From Candidatus Poriferisocius aerobius (GTDB taxonomy: Bacteria; Actinomycetota; Acidimicrobiia; Acidimicrobiales; Bin134), in assembly GCA_028278955.1 (NCBI GenBank), contig JAPYOC010000174.1:1-33354 (forward strand): DNA of 33,354 nt, given 5' to 3'. Under the pieces are notes generated by a model. The model saw nothing but the letters and a program-made list of their open reading frames with translations, ran no database searches and was not told the DNA's origin. The translations under genes and the position numbers were made by a program. Below are positions 25,027 through 33,288 of the stretch, one piece after another; positions within the stretch are counted from its first letter, which is position 1, and each line of letters begins with the position of its first letter.

Positions 25027-25745
25027 GGGTCGACGTCTTCACCATCTTCCCCTCGGTGCTCGAGGCGTTCTTGGGCTTCGGCGTTATCGGAAGGGCGGTG
25101 GATCAGGGTCGCCTTGATGTGCGGGTTCGCGATCTCAGAGCCGGCGCGGGCGACGTCCGCCGCTCGGTGGACGACGCCCCGTTCGGCGGCGGCGCGGGGA
25201 TGGTCATGATGCCAGAACCCCTGTTCAACGCGGTCGAGCAGGCTGATCCGCCGAGACCGCTGTTTCTGCTGGGGCCCGCAGGACGCCGGTTCGACCAGGC
25301 CACTGCCCAGGAGTTGGCCTCCGGCCGCGGTTTCTCCCTGTTGTGCGGCCGCTATGAGGGGGTGGATCAGCGGGTTCGAGATCACCTGGTGGACGGGGAG
25401 CTCTCCGTCGGGGACTTTGTGCTGGCCGGCGGCGAGCCGGCGGCGATGGCGGTCATCGAGGCGGTGGGGAGGCTTGTTCCCGGGGTGCTGGGGAATGAGC
25501 TGTCGGCGGCCCACGAGTCGTTCAGCGAGGGCTTGCTGGAGCATCCCCACTACACCCGGCCGGCCGAATTCCGGGGTTGGCGGGTGCCTGATGTGCTGCG
25601 GTCGGGGGATCATGGCCGCGTGGATCGCTGGCGGAAAGCCCAATCGCTGGCCCGGACAACGGCCTCGCGGCCCGATCTCATCGAAGCCCGCGGCGGTTTG
25701 ACCGATGCCGAGCGAGCGCTTCTCGAAGAGTTCGGCCTTGCCTGA
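25023..25745 (+). CDS. trmD: tRNA (guanine(37)-N1)-methyltransferase
   Basis: TrmD methylates G37 of tRNAs that read C-starting codons, preventing frameshifts. The 240-residue protein begins at a GTG overlapping the rimM stop, giving MRVDVFTIFPSVLEAF, a standard start. The SPOUT knot motifs are clear: LCGRYEGVDQRV, SVGDFVLAGGEPAAM, LVPGVLGN, and the C-terminal HYTRPAEFRGWRVPDVLRSG. FGGGAGMVM near residue 57 is also conserved. It is the fourth gene of the rpsP operon and is followed by rplS after 71 bases. Confidence 0.96.
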   Translation: MRVDVFTIFPSVLEAFLGFGVIGRAVDQGRLDVRVRDLRAGAGDVRRSVDDAPFGGGAGMVMMPEPLFNAVEQADPPRPLFLLGPAGRRFDQATAQELASGRGFSLLCGRYEGVDQRVRDHLVDGELSVGDFVLAGGEPAAMAVIEAVGRLVPGVLGNELSAAHESFSEGLLEHPHYTRPAEFRGWRVPDVLRSGDHGRVDRWRKAQSLARTTASRPDLIEARGGLTDAERALLEEFGLA

Positions 25746-25755
25746 TGAAGCCGGG

Positions 25756-25761
25756 TATGAT
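25756..25761 (+). promoter_or_regulatory. Candidate -10 box for rplS
   Basis: TATGAT is a good -10 match in the trmD-rplS gap, giving a leader of about 50 bases. It would allow extra rplS transcription apart from the operon. No clear -35 box at the right distance. Confidence 0.5.
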
Positions 25762-25816
25762 CTCGCCGCGTCCCGATGGCTGAGTTGGGCGCTGATGTGA
25801 GCACAAGAGGCGTTCC

Positions 25817-26161
25817 ATGAATCCCACCGACATTGTCGACCGCGACACCCGGCGAACCGATATCCCCGAATTCGGTCCCGGCGACACGGTCAAGGTGCAT
25901 GTCCGCGTTGTGGAAGGCAGCCGCGAGCGGGTCCAGGTTTTCGAGGGAGTGGTGATCCGCCGACAGGGCAGCGGGATTCGGGAGACCTTCACCGTTCGCA
26001 AGGTGAGCTTCGGTGTGGGAGTGGAACGCACTTTTCCAGTCCATTCGCCCATAATCGCCAAGACTGAGGTCGGTGCGCGCGGTGACGTGCGCCGGGCCAA
26101 GCTCTACTACCTGCGCGACCGCATCGGTCGAGCCGCCAGGGTCAAGGAGAAGCGCTTCTAG
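25817..26161 (+). CDS. rplS: 50S ribosomal protein L19
   Basis: L19 lies at the interface of the two ribosomal subunits. The 114-residue protein has the expected length. It contains [22 protein letters not shown] (the L19 signature strand pair, read here over residues 20-42), [33 protein letters not shown], and the basic tail [22 protein letters not shown]. In many actinobacteria lepB and rnhB lie just downstream; here yraN follows after 45 bases with neither. Confidence 0.96.
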   Translation: MNPTDIVDRDTRRTDIPEFGPGDTVKVHVRVVEGSRERVQVFEGVVIRRQGSGIRETFTVRKVSFGVGVERTFPVHSPIIAKTEVGARGDVRRAKLYYLRDRIGRAARVKEKRF

Positions 26162-26194
26162 TGGTGTGTCGCAGAAAGTGTCGCTGCCTGTGCC

Positions 26195-26206
26195 TACGGT
26201 TGGGGG
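26195..26206 (+). promoter_or_regulatory. Leaderless -10 box for yraN
   Basis: TACGGT (26195-26200) fits TANNNT and ends 6 bases before the ATG at 26207. The intervening bases are a G-run that could in principle act as a weak ribosome binding site, but the spacing would be zero. Confidence 0.45.
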
Positions 26207-26551
26207 ATGGCATACAAGCAGGCGTTGGGCCGTTGGGGAGAGGATCGTGTGGTGCGGTGGTATCGCCGCCGCGGCTTTGAGGTTCTGGAGCGCAACTGGC
26301 GCTGCCGGCACGGGGAGTTGGACGTGATCTTGCGGCGCGGGCCCGTCATTGCGGTGTGCGAGGTCAAGACCCGGTCGTCGCTGGCTTTCGGCGCTCCCGC
26401 CGAGGCCGTCGGCTGGCAGAAGCAGCGGCGGATACGCCGACTGGCCGCTCAGTGGCTGTCGGAGCAGGAGCGCAGGGGAGCAGTGCAGCTTCGGTTCGAC
26501 GTGGCAGAGGTAGTGGGTCGAGAACTCCGGGTCATCGAGTCGGCCTTCTAG
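26207..26551 (+). CDS. yraN: YraN/UPF0102 family nuclease-like protein
   Basis: This 114-residue protein belongs to the UPF0102 family, a PD-(D/E)XK nuclease-like fold often found beside comM and dprA. It has the family start ALGRWGEDRVVRWYRRRGFEV, followed by NWRCRHGELDVI (acidic metal site), and VCEVKTRSS (E-x-K) near residues 52-60. Function is not settled; a role in DNA processing or repair is inferred from fold and neighbours. Its last 20 bases overlap the end of a small gene on the opposite strand. Confidence 0.92.
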   Translation: MAYKQALGRWGEDRVVRWYRRRGFEVLERNWRCRHGELDVILRRGPVIAVCEVKTRSSLAFGAPAEAVGWQKQRRIRRLAAQWLSEQERRGAVQLRFDVAEVVGRELRVIESAF

Positions 26552-26714
26552 CCCACAGAATCAGCCCGCCGAAGACCGGGCCACCCACATCCCCGAGGAC
26601 GAGAAAGCCCAAGAGCCCCCACAGAATCAGCCCGCCGAAGACCAGCAGGGCGATGGCCACGAACCAGTAGTCGAACCGGGTGCGCCGGTGCTTTCGCGTG
26701 GGGTCGAAGCCCAT
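26532..26714 (-). CDS. Tiny membrane protein with internal repeat
   Basis: This 60-residue frame has a basic N-terminus (DPTRKHRRTRFDYW, inside-positive) followed by two hydrophobic segments sharing VFGGLILW, at about residues 25-32 and 47-54. It resembles a one- or two-helix inner-membrane protein. The repeat comes from a 26-base direct duplication spaced by 66 bases (22 codons), so frame is preserved, which supports a real coding region. Read on the minus strand, GATAAT ends 5 bases before the ATG, consistent with a leaderless promoter. The start lies only 11 bases from the divergent cytochrome c start, and the 3' end overlaps the end of yraN. Function is unknown. Confidence 0.55.
   Translation of the reverse strand: MGFDPTRKHRRTRFDYWFVAIALLVFGGLILWGLLGFLVLGDVGGPVFGGLILWARRPTR
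26552..26643. repeat. 26-bp direct repeat, two copies 66 bases apart
   Basis: Identical 26-base copies lie at 26552-26577 and 26618-26643. The 66-base period equals 22 codons. Both copies lie inside the small minus-strand membrane gene and produce its repeated VFGGLILW segments. Confidence 0.85.
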
Positions 26715-26725
26715 ACCCCATTATC

Positions 26726-27103
26726 GTGGCATCGGTGGCTGTTCAAGAAGCTGGGGCCGCTTTGCGGTTGGTGCTCGTCTCTTTGTGCCTGGCGCTGGTC
26801 CCCGGATGCGGTTCGAGCCCCTCTCCAGAAGTGGGGGAGGGGCCCGACGGGACTCCTGATCCTGTTTTGGTGGCCGGCCGGGCCGTGTACGCCGATCGGT
26901 GCTCTTCCTGCCACGACGCCGACGGCAGCGGGACCGGTGACGGCCCGCGGCTGAATCGAGGCCACCTCTTGTCGGCGTACCCCGCTGCGGGGGGCGCGGC
27001 CGCAGTTGTGTCCGGGGGGCGAGGCCGCATGCCCGGCTTTGGCGGGATCTTGACCGCAGGCGAGATCAGCGCGGTGCTCCGCTACATCAACGAGGTTCTC
27101 TGA
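26726..27103 (+). CDS. Cytochrome c-like lipoprotein
   Basis: This 125-residue protein has a hydrophobic signal segment (about 12-27) ending in the lipobox LVPGC, with C28 as the probable lipid-modified residue. A single c-type heme site CSSCH is at 59-63 and the likely sixth ligand M102 in RMPGFGG. It would be anchored to the outer face of the membrane and carry electrons, like the small cytochrome domain of respiratory complexes. The start is uncertain: GTG at 26726, or GTG 26735 nearby. It lies between yraN and comM with no related redox genes, which is unusual for this housekeeping cluster. Confidence 0.85.
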   Translation: MASVAVQEAGAALRLVLVSLCLALVPGCGSSPSPEVGEGPDGTPDPVLVAGRAVYADRCSSCHDADGSGTGDGPRLNRGHLLSAYPAAGGAAAVVSGGRGRMPGFGGILTAGEISAVLRYINEVL

Positions 27104-27150
27104 GGCCTCGGGCACAACGGGTGCTTGGAGCAAGTGTCACCGTCGACGGC

Positions 27151-27156
27151 TAGAGT
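27151..27156 (+). promoter_or_regulatory. Candidate -10 box for comM
   Basis: TAGAGT fits TANNNT in the 127-base gap before comM and would give a leader of about 70 bases. A weak TTGGAG lies 20 bases upstream. Support is limited to sequence match. Confidence 0.35.
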
Positions 27157-27230
27157 CACCGAAACGCTCGAGACCAGCGATTCGGGTCTCCTTTCCGGCA
27201 CGGGGAACGATCCTCGAGAAAGCACCAGCC

Positions 27231-28766
27231 GTGCTTGCCAACATTTCAGCCTCCGTTCTGGCCGGCATCACCGGACATCCGGTATCGGTGGAGGTTCACG
27301 TCTCCTCGGGCCTGCCCACCTTCACCGTGGTGGGCCTGCCCGACGCTGCTTGCCGAGAAGCCCGTGATCGGGTTCGGGCCGCTCTGATCTCCAGCGGCAT
27401 CGTTTGGCCGCCGGGGCGCATAACCGTCAACCTGGCCCCGTCGGGGATCCGCAAGGAAGGCCCGGGGCTGGATCTGGCCATCGCCATGGGGGTCCTGGTC
27501 GCCGACGAAAAGCTGCCTGCTGAAGACCTCGCCGACATGGCGTTCTTGGCCGAGCTGGGGCTCGACGGGCGGCTGCGCGCCGTTCCCGGGGTGCTGCCCC
27601 AAGTGCGCTGCCTGGACAGTGCCGAGGTCGTGGTCGCCCCCGAGAGCGCCGCCGAGGCCGCCCTGGCGAGGGGTCCTGCGATTCGGGCGCCGGCCACCCT
27701 CGGCGAGCTCGTCTCGGTGCTTCGAGGAGAGGATGCCTGGCCCGAGCCGCCGAAGCCGGAATCGACGGGACCGTCGGCCGAGGCCTTGGATCTGGCCGAT
27801 GTGAGAGGGCAGCACATGGCGCGCCTGAGCTTGGAAGTGGCCGCCGCAGGCGGGCACCACCTCTTGATGATCGGCCCGCCAGGGGCGGGCAAGACCATGC
27901 TGGCCCGGAGGCTGCCTGGGCTCCTGCCCCCGTTGGATGAGCCCACCGCTATTGAGGCCACCATGGTGTGCTCGGCCGCCGGTCTGGATCTGCCCTGCTC
28001 GGGGTTGATCCGACGAGCCCCGTGGCAGGCGCCCCATCACTCTGCCTCGATGATGGCGCTGGTGGGCGGAGGGAGCCGGACGCTGAGGCCGGGGGCGATC
28101 AGCTGCGCCCACGGTGGCGTGTTGTTCTTGGACGAGATGGGGGAGTTTGCCCCCCAAGCCTTGGACGCGCTGCGCCAGCCTCTTGAAGAAGGGGTGATCC
28201 GAGTCAACCGGGCCACGGCTGCGGCCTCGTTTCCGGCTCGATTCCTCCTGGTGGGGGCCATGAATCCGTGTCCGTGCGGCGAACTGGGGCAGCCAGGCAA
28301 GTGCCGCTGCACCCCTTTGGCCCGGTTGCGCTATGCCCGCCGGTTGAGCGGGCCGCTGCTGGATCGATTCGACCTGAGGATCCATGTCGGCCGGCCGGAA
28401 GTCAGTGATTTGTTCGACGCACCGCCGGGAGAGTCTTCGGCCGAGGTGAGAGTGCGGGTGGAGCGGGCCCGTATCGCTGCTGCCAAACGGGGCGCAGCGT
28501 CCAATAGCGAATTGCCCGACGACGCTCTCGACGAATGCGCTCCGCTCGACCCGGAGGCCAAGAGCATGTTCAGCCACGCCATCGCGGAGGGCCGTCTCAC
28601 CGCTCGGGGGTTTCAGCGGGTGCGGCGGGTGGCCCTCACGTTGGCCGACCTGTCGGGGCGCCAGCCGCCGCTGACCGGCGACCTGGTCGCGCAGGCGCTG
28701 TTCATGCGAACTGAGCCGGTCACCGTGGCCCACGATCCCTGGAGTCTTGCCAATGGTTGCCGATGA
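27231..28766 (+). CDS. comM: YifB/ComM family AAA+ ATPase (Mg chelatase-like)
   Basis: ComM is a hexameric helicase that promotes branch migration when DNA taken up by transformation is integrated. The 511-residue protein starts with GTG at 27231. It has the N-terminal domain (SASVLAGITGHPVSVEVHVSSGLP read across residues 6-29), Walker A GPPGAGKTM near residue 215, and Walker B GGVLFLDEMGEF near 297. The zinc-like cysteine cluster MNPCPCGELG and CRC follows near 344, then RYARRLSGPLLDRFDL. Its 3' end overlaps dprA. Confidence 0.95.
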   Translation: MLANISASVLAGITGHPVSVEVHVSSGLPTFTVVGLPDAACREARDRVRAALISSGIVWPPGRITVNLAPSGIRKEGPGLDLAIAMGVLVADEKLPAEDLADMAFLAELGLDGRLRAVPGVLPQVRCLDSAEVVVAPESAAEAALARGPAIRAPATLGELVSVLRGEDAWPEPPKPESTGPSAEALDLADVRGQHMARLSLEVAAAGGHHLLMIGPPGAGKTMLARRLPGLLPPLDEPTAIEATMVCSAAGLDLPCSGLIRRAPWQAPHHSASMMALVGGGSRTLRPGAISCAHGGVLFLDEMGEFAPQALDALRQPLEEGVIRVNRATAAASFPARFLLVGAMNPCPCGELGQPGKCRCTPLARLRYARRLSGPLLDRFDLRIHVGRPEVSDLFDAPPGESSAEVRVRVERARIAAAKRGAASNSELPDDALDECAPLDPEAKSMFSHAIAEGRLTARGFQRVRRVALTLADLSGRQPPLTGDLVAQALFMRTEPVTVAHDPWSLANGCR

Positions 28767-29904
28767 CACCCCTCGGGCCGGAAACCTTGCCGAACAAGCC
28801 GGGAGTCTGCCGGTGGAGGCATGGCTGGTGGCGCTGGCCTCTTTGCCCGCGGTGGGACCGGCTCGGTTGCGGGCGCTCCTCGCCGCCCACCGCCCCTCCG
28901 CAGTATGGGCTGCTCTGAGGGGACGACCGTCGCCGGAGCTGATGCGAATAGCCGGCAAACCGGATCTGTACGAGCAGTGGCAGCGCGCCGCCGCGACTCT
29001 CGACGTGGCCCGGCTGTGGGCCTGGCACCGCGAGCACGGTGTGGGCGTGGCTGCCTTGGGCACCCCCGGATATCCGCCTACCCTGTCTCAGGATCTGGAC
29101 CCGCCCGCAGTGGTGTTCCACCGGGGAGATCCCCAGGTGGTCAGGGGCCCTCGCGTGGCCATCGTCGGCACCCGGCGATGCACCCGCTATGGCAGTGACG
29201 TGGCGTTCGATCTGGGCCGTGATTTGGCCTCGGCCGGTGTGGGCGTGATCTCCGGTCTGGCCTTGGGCATCGACTCCGCCGCCCACGCCGGTGCTCTGCA
29301 AGCGCAGGTGGCCCCGCCCATTGCCGTGGTGGGCAACGGCATGGACAAGCCCTACCCCGAGCGCAATCGAGCACTCTGGCGGGCAGTGGCGGATCAGGGG
29401 GTGCTGTTGGGGGAGGCGCCCCTGGGCGCTCCTCCCGAACGCTGGCGGTTTCCGGCCCGCAATCGCATCATCGCCGCCCTCGCCGATGTGGTTGTGGTGG
29501 TGGAGTCCCACGCCTCTGGAGGCTCGATGCACACGGTGGCCGAAGCCGCAGCCCGGGACCGGCCGGTTTTGGCCGTGCCCGGACCGGTTCGCAGCTCCGC
29601 GTCAGACGGCTGCCTCGAGCTGCTGAGAGACGGCTGCGCCCCTTGCCGCGATGCCGACGACGTGCTGCTGGCCTTGGGCATGTCTGGTGCTGAGGCTGCC
29701 CCTCTGGACACCCGCCCGTGTCCGAGCCGCATCGGCCAGCAGGTTCTGGATGCGCTGGGCTGGCAGCCCGCCGACGCCGAGCAGGTCAAGGGCCGCACCG
29801 GTTTGGCCATGGCCGAAGTAGCCGGGGCGGTGGAAGAGCTGCGGATCACCGGATGGGTGGCGGTGTCGGGCCGCTGGATCGAACGGGTGGGCGTCACCCG
29901 ATGA
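28753..29904 (+). CDS. dprA: DNA processing protein DprA
   Basis: DprA loads RecA on single-stranded DNA during natural transformation. The Rossmann-like domain has VAIVGTRRCTRYG, ISGLALGIDSAAHAGAL, NGMDKPYPERN, FPARNRIIAALAD, and GSMHTVAEAAARDRPVLAVPG, all in the expected order. A C-terminal winged helix (about 320-380) follows. The ATG at 28753 has GGAG 8 bases upstream and overlaps the comM stop; the protein then has 383 residues. Coupling with comM suggests a DNA uptake or recombination role, though no uptake machinery is in this window. Confidence 0.94.
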   Translation: MVADDTPRAGNLAEQAGSLPVEAWLVALASLPAVGPARLRALLAAHRPSAVWAALRGRPSPELMRIAGKPDLYEQWQRAAATLDVARLWAWHREHGVGVAALGTPGYPPTLSQDLDPPAVVFHRGDPQVVRGPRVAIVGTRRCTRYGSDVAFDLGRDLASAGVGVISGLALGIDSAAHAGALQAQVAPPIAVVGNGMDKPYPERNRALWRAVADQGVLLGEAPLGAPPERWRFPARNRIIAALADVVVVVESHASGGSMHTVAEAAARDRPVLAVPGPVRSSASDGCLELLRDGCAPCRDADDVLLALGMSGAEAAPLDTRPCPSRIGQQVLDALGWQPADAEQVKGRTGLAMAEVAGAVEELRITGWVAVSGRWIERVGVTR

Positions 29905-29932
29905 GGTTGCGACGCACTAGCCTTGAGGGGGG

Positions 29933-30841
29933 ATGGGATGGGATCTAGATGCCTTTGCGGCATCGACCGTTTCGGTTCGCGACGACACCGCGGCGATGTA
30001 CCGCCGGGAAGTGGCGGCATTTGCCGAATGGCTTGCGGCGTCTCGAGCGGCCCCCGGCTCGATCGCTGCTCGGGATCCCGATCCCGGAGACGTCGACTTG
30101 CGGGCGATCCGGCGGTATCTGGCCCACCTGAGCACGCAGGGCTATGCCCGCAGGACAATGGCTCGAAAAGCCACCGCGCTGCGCCGCTATTTCCGTTGGG
30201 CGCAGCGCACGGACCGGGTTGCCGCCGACCCCACGATCGGCGCTGTGACCCCGACCCGGGGGCGCCATCTGCCTCGCGTGCTGCGCTCGGAGGAGTTGGA
30301 AGCCCTGTTGGACAAGCCGCGTCCCGCGGTGGCCGACGACAGCGCCGCTCGACGCCAACGCGATCTTGCGGTCTTGGAACTGCTCTACGGCAGCGGCCTT
30401 CGGGTCGGCGAAGTGTGCGCCATCAGGGTCGGCGACGTCGACACGCGGCGGCGGCGCCTCATCGTGCGAGGCAAGGGCGCGAAGGAGCGGGTCGTGCCGC
30501 TGAGCGAGCCTGCGGCCGCCGCGGTCGCAGAGTGGCTCGAAGAAGGCCGGGCGGAGATGGCCGATCCAGCCGCTGCCGGCGACGCCCTGTTCGTGAACTT
30601 GTACGGACGCCCGCTGAACACCCAGGCAGTTCGCCGGCTGCTCAACCGCCGGGCAAGCACCCAGACCAACCCCCACGCACTGCGCCACACCTTCGCCACT
30701 CACCTCCTCGACGGGGGGGCCGACCTCCGACAGGTGCAGGAGCTGTTGGGCCATTCCGATCTGGGCTCCACGCAGATCTATACCCATGTCAGCATGGAGA
30801 GGCTCCGAAAAGTGGTTGAGGAGAACCACCCGCGGGCCTGA
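29933..30841 (+). CDS. xerC: Tyrosine recombinase XerC/XerD
   Basis: Xer recombinases resolve chromosome dimers at dif with FtsK. The 302-residue protein has an N-terminal SAM-like DNA-binding domain (about 5-95) and a catalytic domain. All active-site residues are in place: R157 in GSGLRVGE, a Lys near 180-182, H248 and R251 in HALRHTF, H274 in LGHSDLG, and the nucleophile Y283 in QIYTHV. The location by dprA and rpsB favours XerC, but XerC and XerD cannot be separated with certainty. The N-terminal domain carries an acidic insertion (RDPDPGDVDLR). TAGCCT lies 9 bases before the ATG, and a G-rich run lies directly before it. Confidence 0.92.
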   Translation: MGWDLDAFAASTVSVRDDTAAMYRREVAAFAEWLAASRAAPGSIAARDPDPGDVDLRAIRRYLAHLSTQGYARRTMARKATALRRYFRWAQRTDRVAADPTIGAVTPTRGRHLPRVLRSEELEALLDKPRPAVADDSAARRQRDLAVLELLYGSGLRVGEVCAIRVGDVDTRRRRLIVRGKGAKERVVPLSEPAAAAVAEWLEEGRAEMADPAAAGDALFVNLYGRPLNTQAVRRLLNRRASTQTNPHALRHTFATHLLDGGADLRQVQELLGHSDLGSTQIYTHVSMERLRKVVEENHPRA

Positions 30842-30908
30842 CGTCCGTCGGAACCCGGTAACCTGAGCTTGCTTCCCCTTGATTCTGGACCACCGATGGG
30901 AGGCCACG

Positions 30909-31478
30909 GTGCTGGGAATGCGGGTCGGAGCGTTGGCCGCGGCAGCGGCATCGGCCTGGATGATGCTGCAACCTGCTCAGCCAACGCCCGAGACACCGCC
31001 GCCGACAGTGCAACGGGAGGCGGGGCCGGCTTCCCCCGTGGAGTACCTCGCCCCCGTTGATGCCGCAGTGATCGACTCGTTCCGAGCTCCGGCCCACATC
31101 GGGGCGCCGGGCAATCGGGGCTGGGAGTACGATCCCGAGCCCGGATTGCCGGTGAGGGCGTCGGCCGAGGGCGAGGTGGTGTTCGCCGGGTCGGTGGCCC
31201 ACAACCGGTTTGTGACCGTGCTTCACCGCGACGGACTACGCACCGCCTACGGATACTTGGGCTGGATTGCCGTCGCGAGGGGCGAATGGGTGGGGCCGGG
31301 ACAGCTGCTGGGCACCACCTCCGAGCGGTTCTTCTTCAGCGTCCGAGATGCAGACCGATATCTCGACCCGGCCCGGGTTTTGAACGCAGGGCGCGTGCGG
31401 CTGGTCCCCCACCACAACAGGCCCGGCCGAAGCCGGCTTCCGGCTTATGGCCCAGAACGTTTCCCCGGCTATGGTTGA
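30909..31478 (+). CDS. M23-fold (LytM-like) exported protein without catalytic residues
   Basis: From the GTG at 30909, with GGGAGG about 5 bases upstream, the protein has 189 residues. A signal peptide or membrane anchor lies at about 5-20, then a Pro-rich linker and an M23-like beta domain (about 60-150). The LytM fold is seen in GLPVRASAEGEVVFAG and VTVLHRDGLRTAYGYLG. All four metal or catalytic positions are changed. HxGxD is NRGWE (69-73), the Tyr-x-His strand is YGY (114-116), and the HxH of the last strand is RFF (140-142). It would therefore be an inactive scaffold, like EnvC or NlpD LytM domains that activate amidases. A TTG at 30879 is a longer alternative start. Confidence 0.8.
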   Translation: MLGMRVGALAAAAASAWMMLQPAQPTPETPPPTVQREAGPASPVEYLAPVDAAVIDSFRAPAHIGAPGNRGWEYDPEPGLPVRASAEGEVVFAGSVAHNRFVTVLHRDGLRTAYGYLGWIAVARGEWVGPGQLLGTTSERFFFSVRDADRYLDPARVLNAGRVRLVPHHNRPGRSRLPAYGPERFPGYG

Positions 31479-31518
31479 CTCCGGCTCAGAAGCATCTTCT
31501 GGCCTGAGACAATCACCG

Positions 31519-31559
31519 CCCGGGGCATCCCACGGTCGCCATTCGGTGCTGACCCCGGG
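31519..31559 (+). promoter_or_regulatory. Hairpin in the rpsB leader
   Basis: A 7-bp inverted repeat (31519-31525 with 31553-31559) lies 32-73 bases before the rpsB ATG. Ribosomal protein S2 regulates its own leader in other bacteria, but this hairpin does not match a known S2-binding structure that I can verify. Confidence 0.3.
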
Positions 31560-31591
31560 TTTCGCTGAACCGCTGGGAGAGGAGAAACCCC

Positions 31592-32458
31592 ATGGCGCCA
31601 GTCGTTACGATGCGTCAACTGCTCGATGCCGGAGTCCATTTCGGACACCAGACCCGGCGCTGGAACCCGAAGATGCAGCGCTTCATCTTCGGAGAGCGGG
31701 ATGGCATCTACATCATTGACCTGACCCAGACGCTGGCCCGTATCGAGTCGGCCTACATTTTTGTTCGCGATCTGGTGTCCAAGGGCGGCCAGGTGCTCTT
31801 CGTGGGCACGAAGAAGCAAGCCCAAGACAGCGTGCAGAGCTATGCGGAGCGCGTGGGGATGCCATATGTGAACGAGCGGTGGCTCGGCGGTCTCCTGACC
31901 AATTTTGAAACCATCTCCAAGCGAATGGGCAAAATGAAGGAGTTCCAGCGGATGCGCAGCTCGGGCGAACTCGACGTCATGCCCAAGAAAGAAGCCCTCC
32001 TCATCTCCCGGGAGCTCGCGAAGCTTGAGCGCAACCTCAACGGCATTCGCGACCTGACCCGGCCGCCCGACGCGGTGTTTGTGCTTGACACCAAAAAGGA
32101 GCACATCGCGGTGGCCGAGGCCAACAAGCTGAGGCTGCCGGTTATCGCCGTGGTGGATACCAACTGCGATCCCGACGTCATCCAATACGTGATCCCCGGC
32201 AATGACGACGCGATCCGCTCCGGCGAGTTGATGTGCCGGATAGTCAGCGATGCCGTCCTCGAGGGCCGGTACATGGCAAGGACAAATGCCGCCAAGGAGC
32301 CTCAGGCAGCTGCGGCGGCCCCGCCTGCCAAGGAGCCTCAGGCGGTTGCGGCGGCCCCGCCTGCCAAGGAGCCTCAGGCGGTTGCGGCGGCCCCGCCCGC
32401 AGATGAGGCCGCGCCAACCGTTGAAGTCGAGCGAATTCAATCAGAGGAGCAGGCGTGA
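31592..32458 (+). CDS. rpsB: 30S ribosomal protein S2 with repeat-rich C-terminal tail
   Basis: S2 joins the 30S subunit late. The core (about 1-228) has the family motifs [59 protein letters not shown], and the C-terminal core strand [13 protein letters not shown]. The protein then continues to 288 residues with three exact-like copies of a 12-residue unit (AKEPQAxAAAPP) and an acidic end. A GAGAGGAG sequence about 8 bases before the ATG is a strong ribosome binding site. The stop overlaps the tsf start as GTGA, tighter than in most bacteria. Confidence 0.97.
   Translation: MAPVVTMRQLLDAGVHFGHQTRRWNPKMQRFIFGERDGIYIIDLTQTLARIESAYIFVRDLVSKGGQVLFVGTKKQAQDSVQSYAERVGMPYVNERWLGGLLTNFETISKRMGKMKEFQRMRSSGELDVMPKKEALLISRELAKLERNLNGIRDLTRPPDAVFVLDTKKEHIAVAEANKLRLPVIAVVDTNCDPDVIQYVIPGNDDAIRSGELMCRIVSDAVLEGRYMARTNAAKEPQAAAAAPPAKEPQAVAAAPPAKEPQAVAAAPPADEAAPTVEVERIQSEEQA
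32291..32398 (+). repeat. Three 36-bp tandem repeats in the rpsB tail
   Basis: Units lie at 32291-32326, 32327-32362 and 32363-32398. Each encodes AKEPQA, then a variable Ala or Val, then AAAPP. The second and third units are almost identical at the base level, and the first differs at a few bases, which points to recent duplication. Confidence 0.85.
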
Positions 32459-33246
32459 GCTCTTTTTCAGCCCAAGATGTCAAGGCGCTACGCCAGGCCA
32501 CTGGCGCCGGAATGATGGATTGCAAGCGCGCCCTCGCTGACAACGGCGGCGACATCGAGGCCGCTACCCAGTGGCTGCGGGAGAAGGGCATGGCCAAAGC
32601 GGCGGCTCGGGCCGATCGGACCAGCGATCAGGGGGTGGTTGCCCTTGCGGCAGACGCCGCTGCCGCCGCCATCGTCGAGCTTCGCTGTGAGACCGACTTC
32701 TCCGCCAAAGCCGACGACTTCACCGCGTTGGCCGACGAGCTGGTCAAACTTGTGCTGGCCGAGGGCGAGGACTCGGTTGCATCTCGGAAGGCGGCCATCG
32801 AGGATCTCGGTCTGGCCAAGAGGGAGAACGTCCGGCTGGGGAAGGTGGTCAAGGTCGAAGCCTCCGAGGGCAGCATCTTGGACACCTACCTCCACGTCCA
32901 GGATGGACGGGGGACAAGCGCCGTGGTGGTGGAGGCCCGCGGCCTCAGCAAGGAGCTAGCCCATGAGATCGCCCTGCACATCGCCTTCGCCAAGCCCTCG
33001 GTATTGAGCCGAGATGAGGTAGATCCCGGCGAGGTGGAGAGAGAGCGCACTGCGCTGACCGAGATGACCAAGGCCGAGGGCAAGCCTGAACAGGCTTGGG
33101 ACAAGATCGTTGACGGCCGGCTGAGGGCTTGGTACGCCGAGCGGGTGTTGCTGGAGCAGGGCCTGTTCGGGGAGAAGGAAACCGTGCAATCCCGGTTGGG
33201 AGGCGGCGAAATTGTTCGGTTCGAGCTGGCGGCTATCGGCAGTTAG
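32455..33246 (+). CDS. tsf: Elongation factor Ts
   Basis: EF-Ts recycles EF-Tu by exchanging GDP for GTP. The 263-residue protein begins with GTG at 32455, overlapping the rpsB stop, with AGAGGAG upstream. The N-terminal UBA-like domain has [20 protein letters not shown] (the classic EF-Ts motif, residues 6-25). It is followed by the strand [25 protein letters not shown], read across the core. The C-terminal region carries [15 protein letters not shown] and LLEQGLFGE. Length is slightly short compared with E. coli (283), because of a shorter core. pyrH and frr would be expected next, beyond the window. Confidence 0.96.
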   Translation: MSSFSAQDVKALRQATGAGMMDCKRALADNGGDIEAATQWLREKGMAKAAARADRTSDQGVVALAADAAAAAIVELRCETDFSAKADDFTALADELVKLVLAEGEDSVASRKAAIEDLGLAKRENVRLGKVVKVEASEGSILDTYLHVQDGRGTSAVVVEARGLSKELAHEIALHIAFAKPSVLSRDEVDPGEVERERTALTEMTKAEGKPEQAWDKIVDGRLRAWYAERVLLEQGLFGEKETVQSRLGGGEIVRFELAAIGS

Positions 33247-33288
33247 TGGTGGGCCTCGCAGAAATAATCGCGCGTGTCCTGCTCGCCA

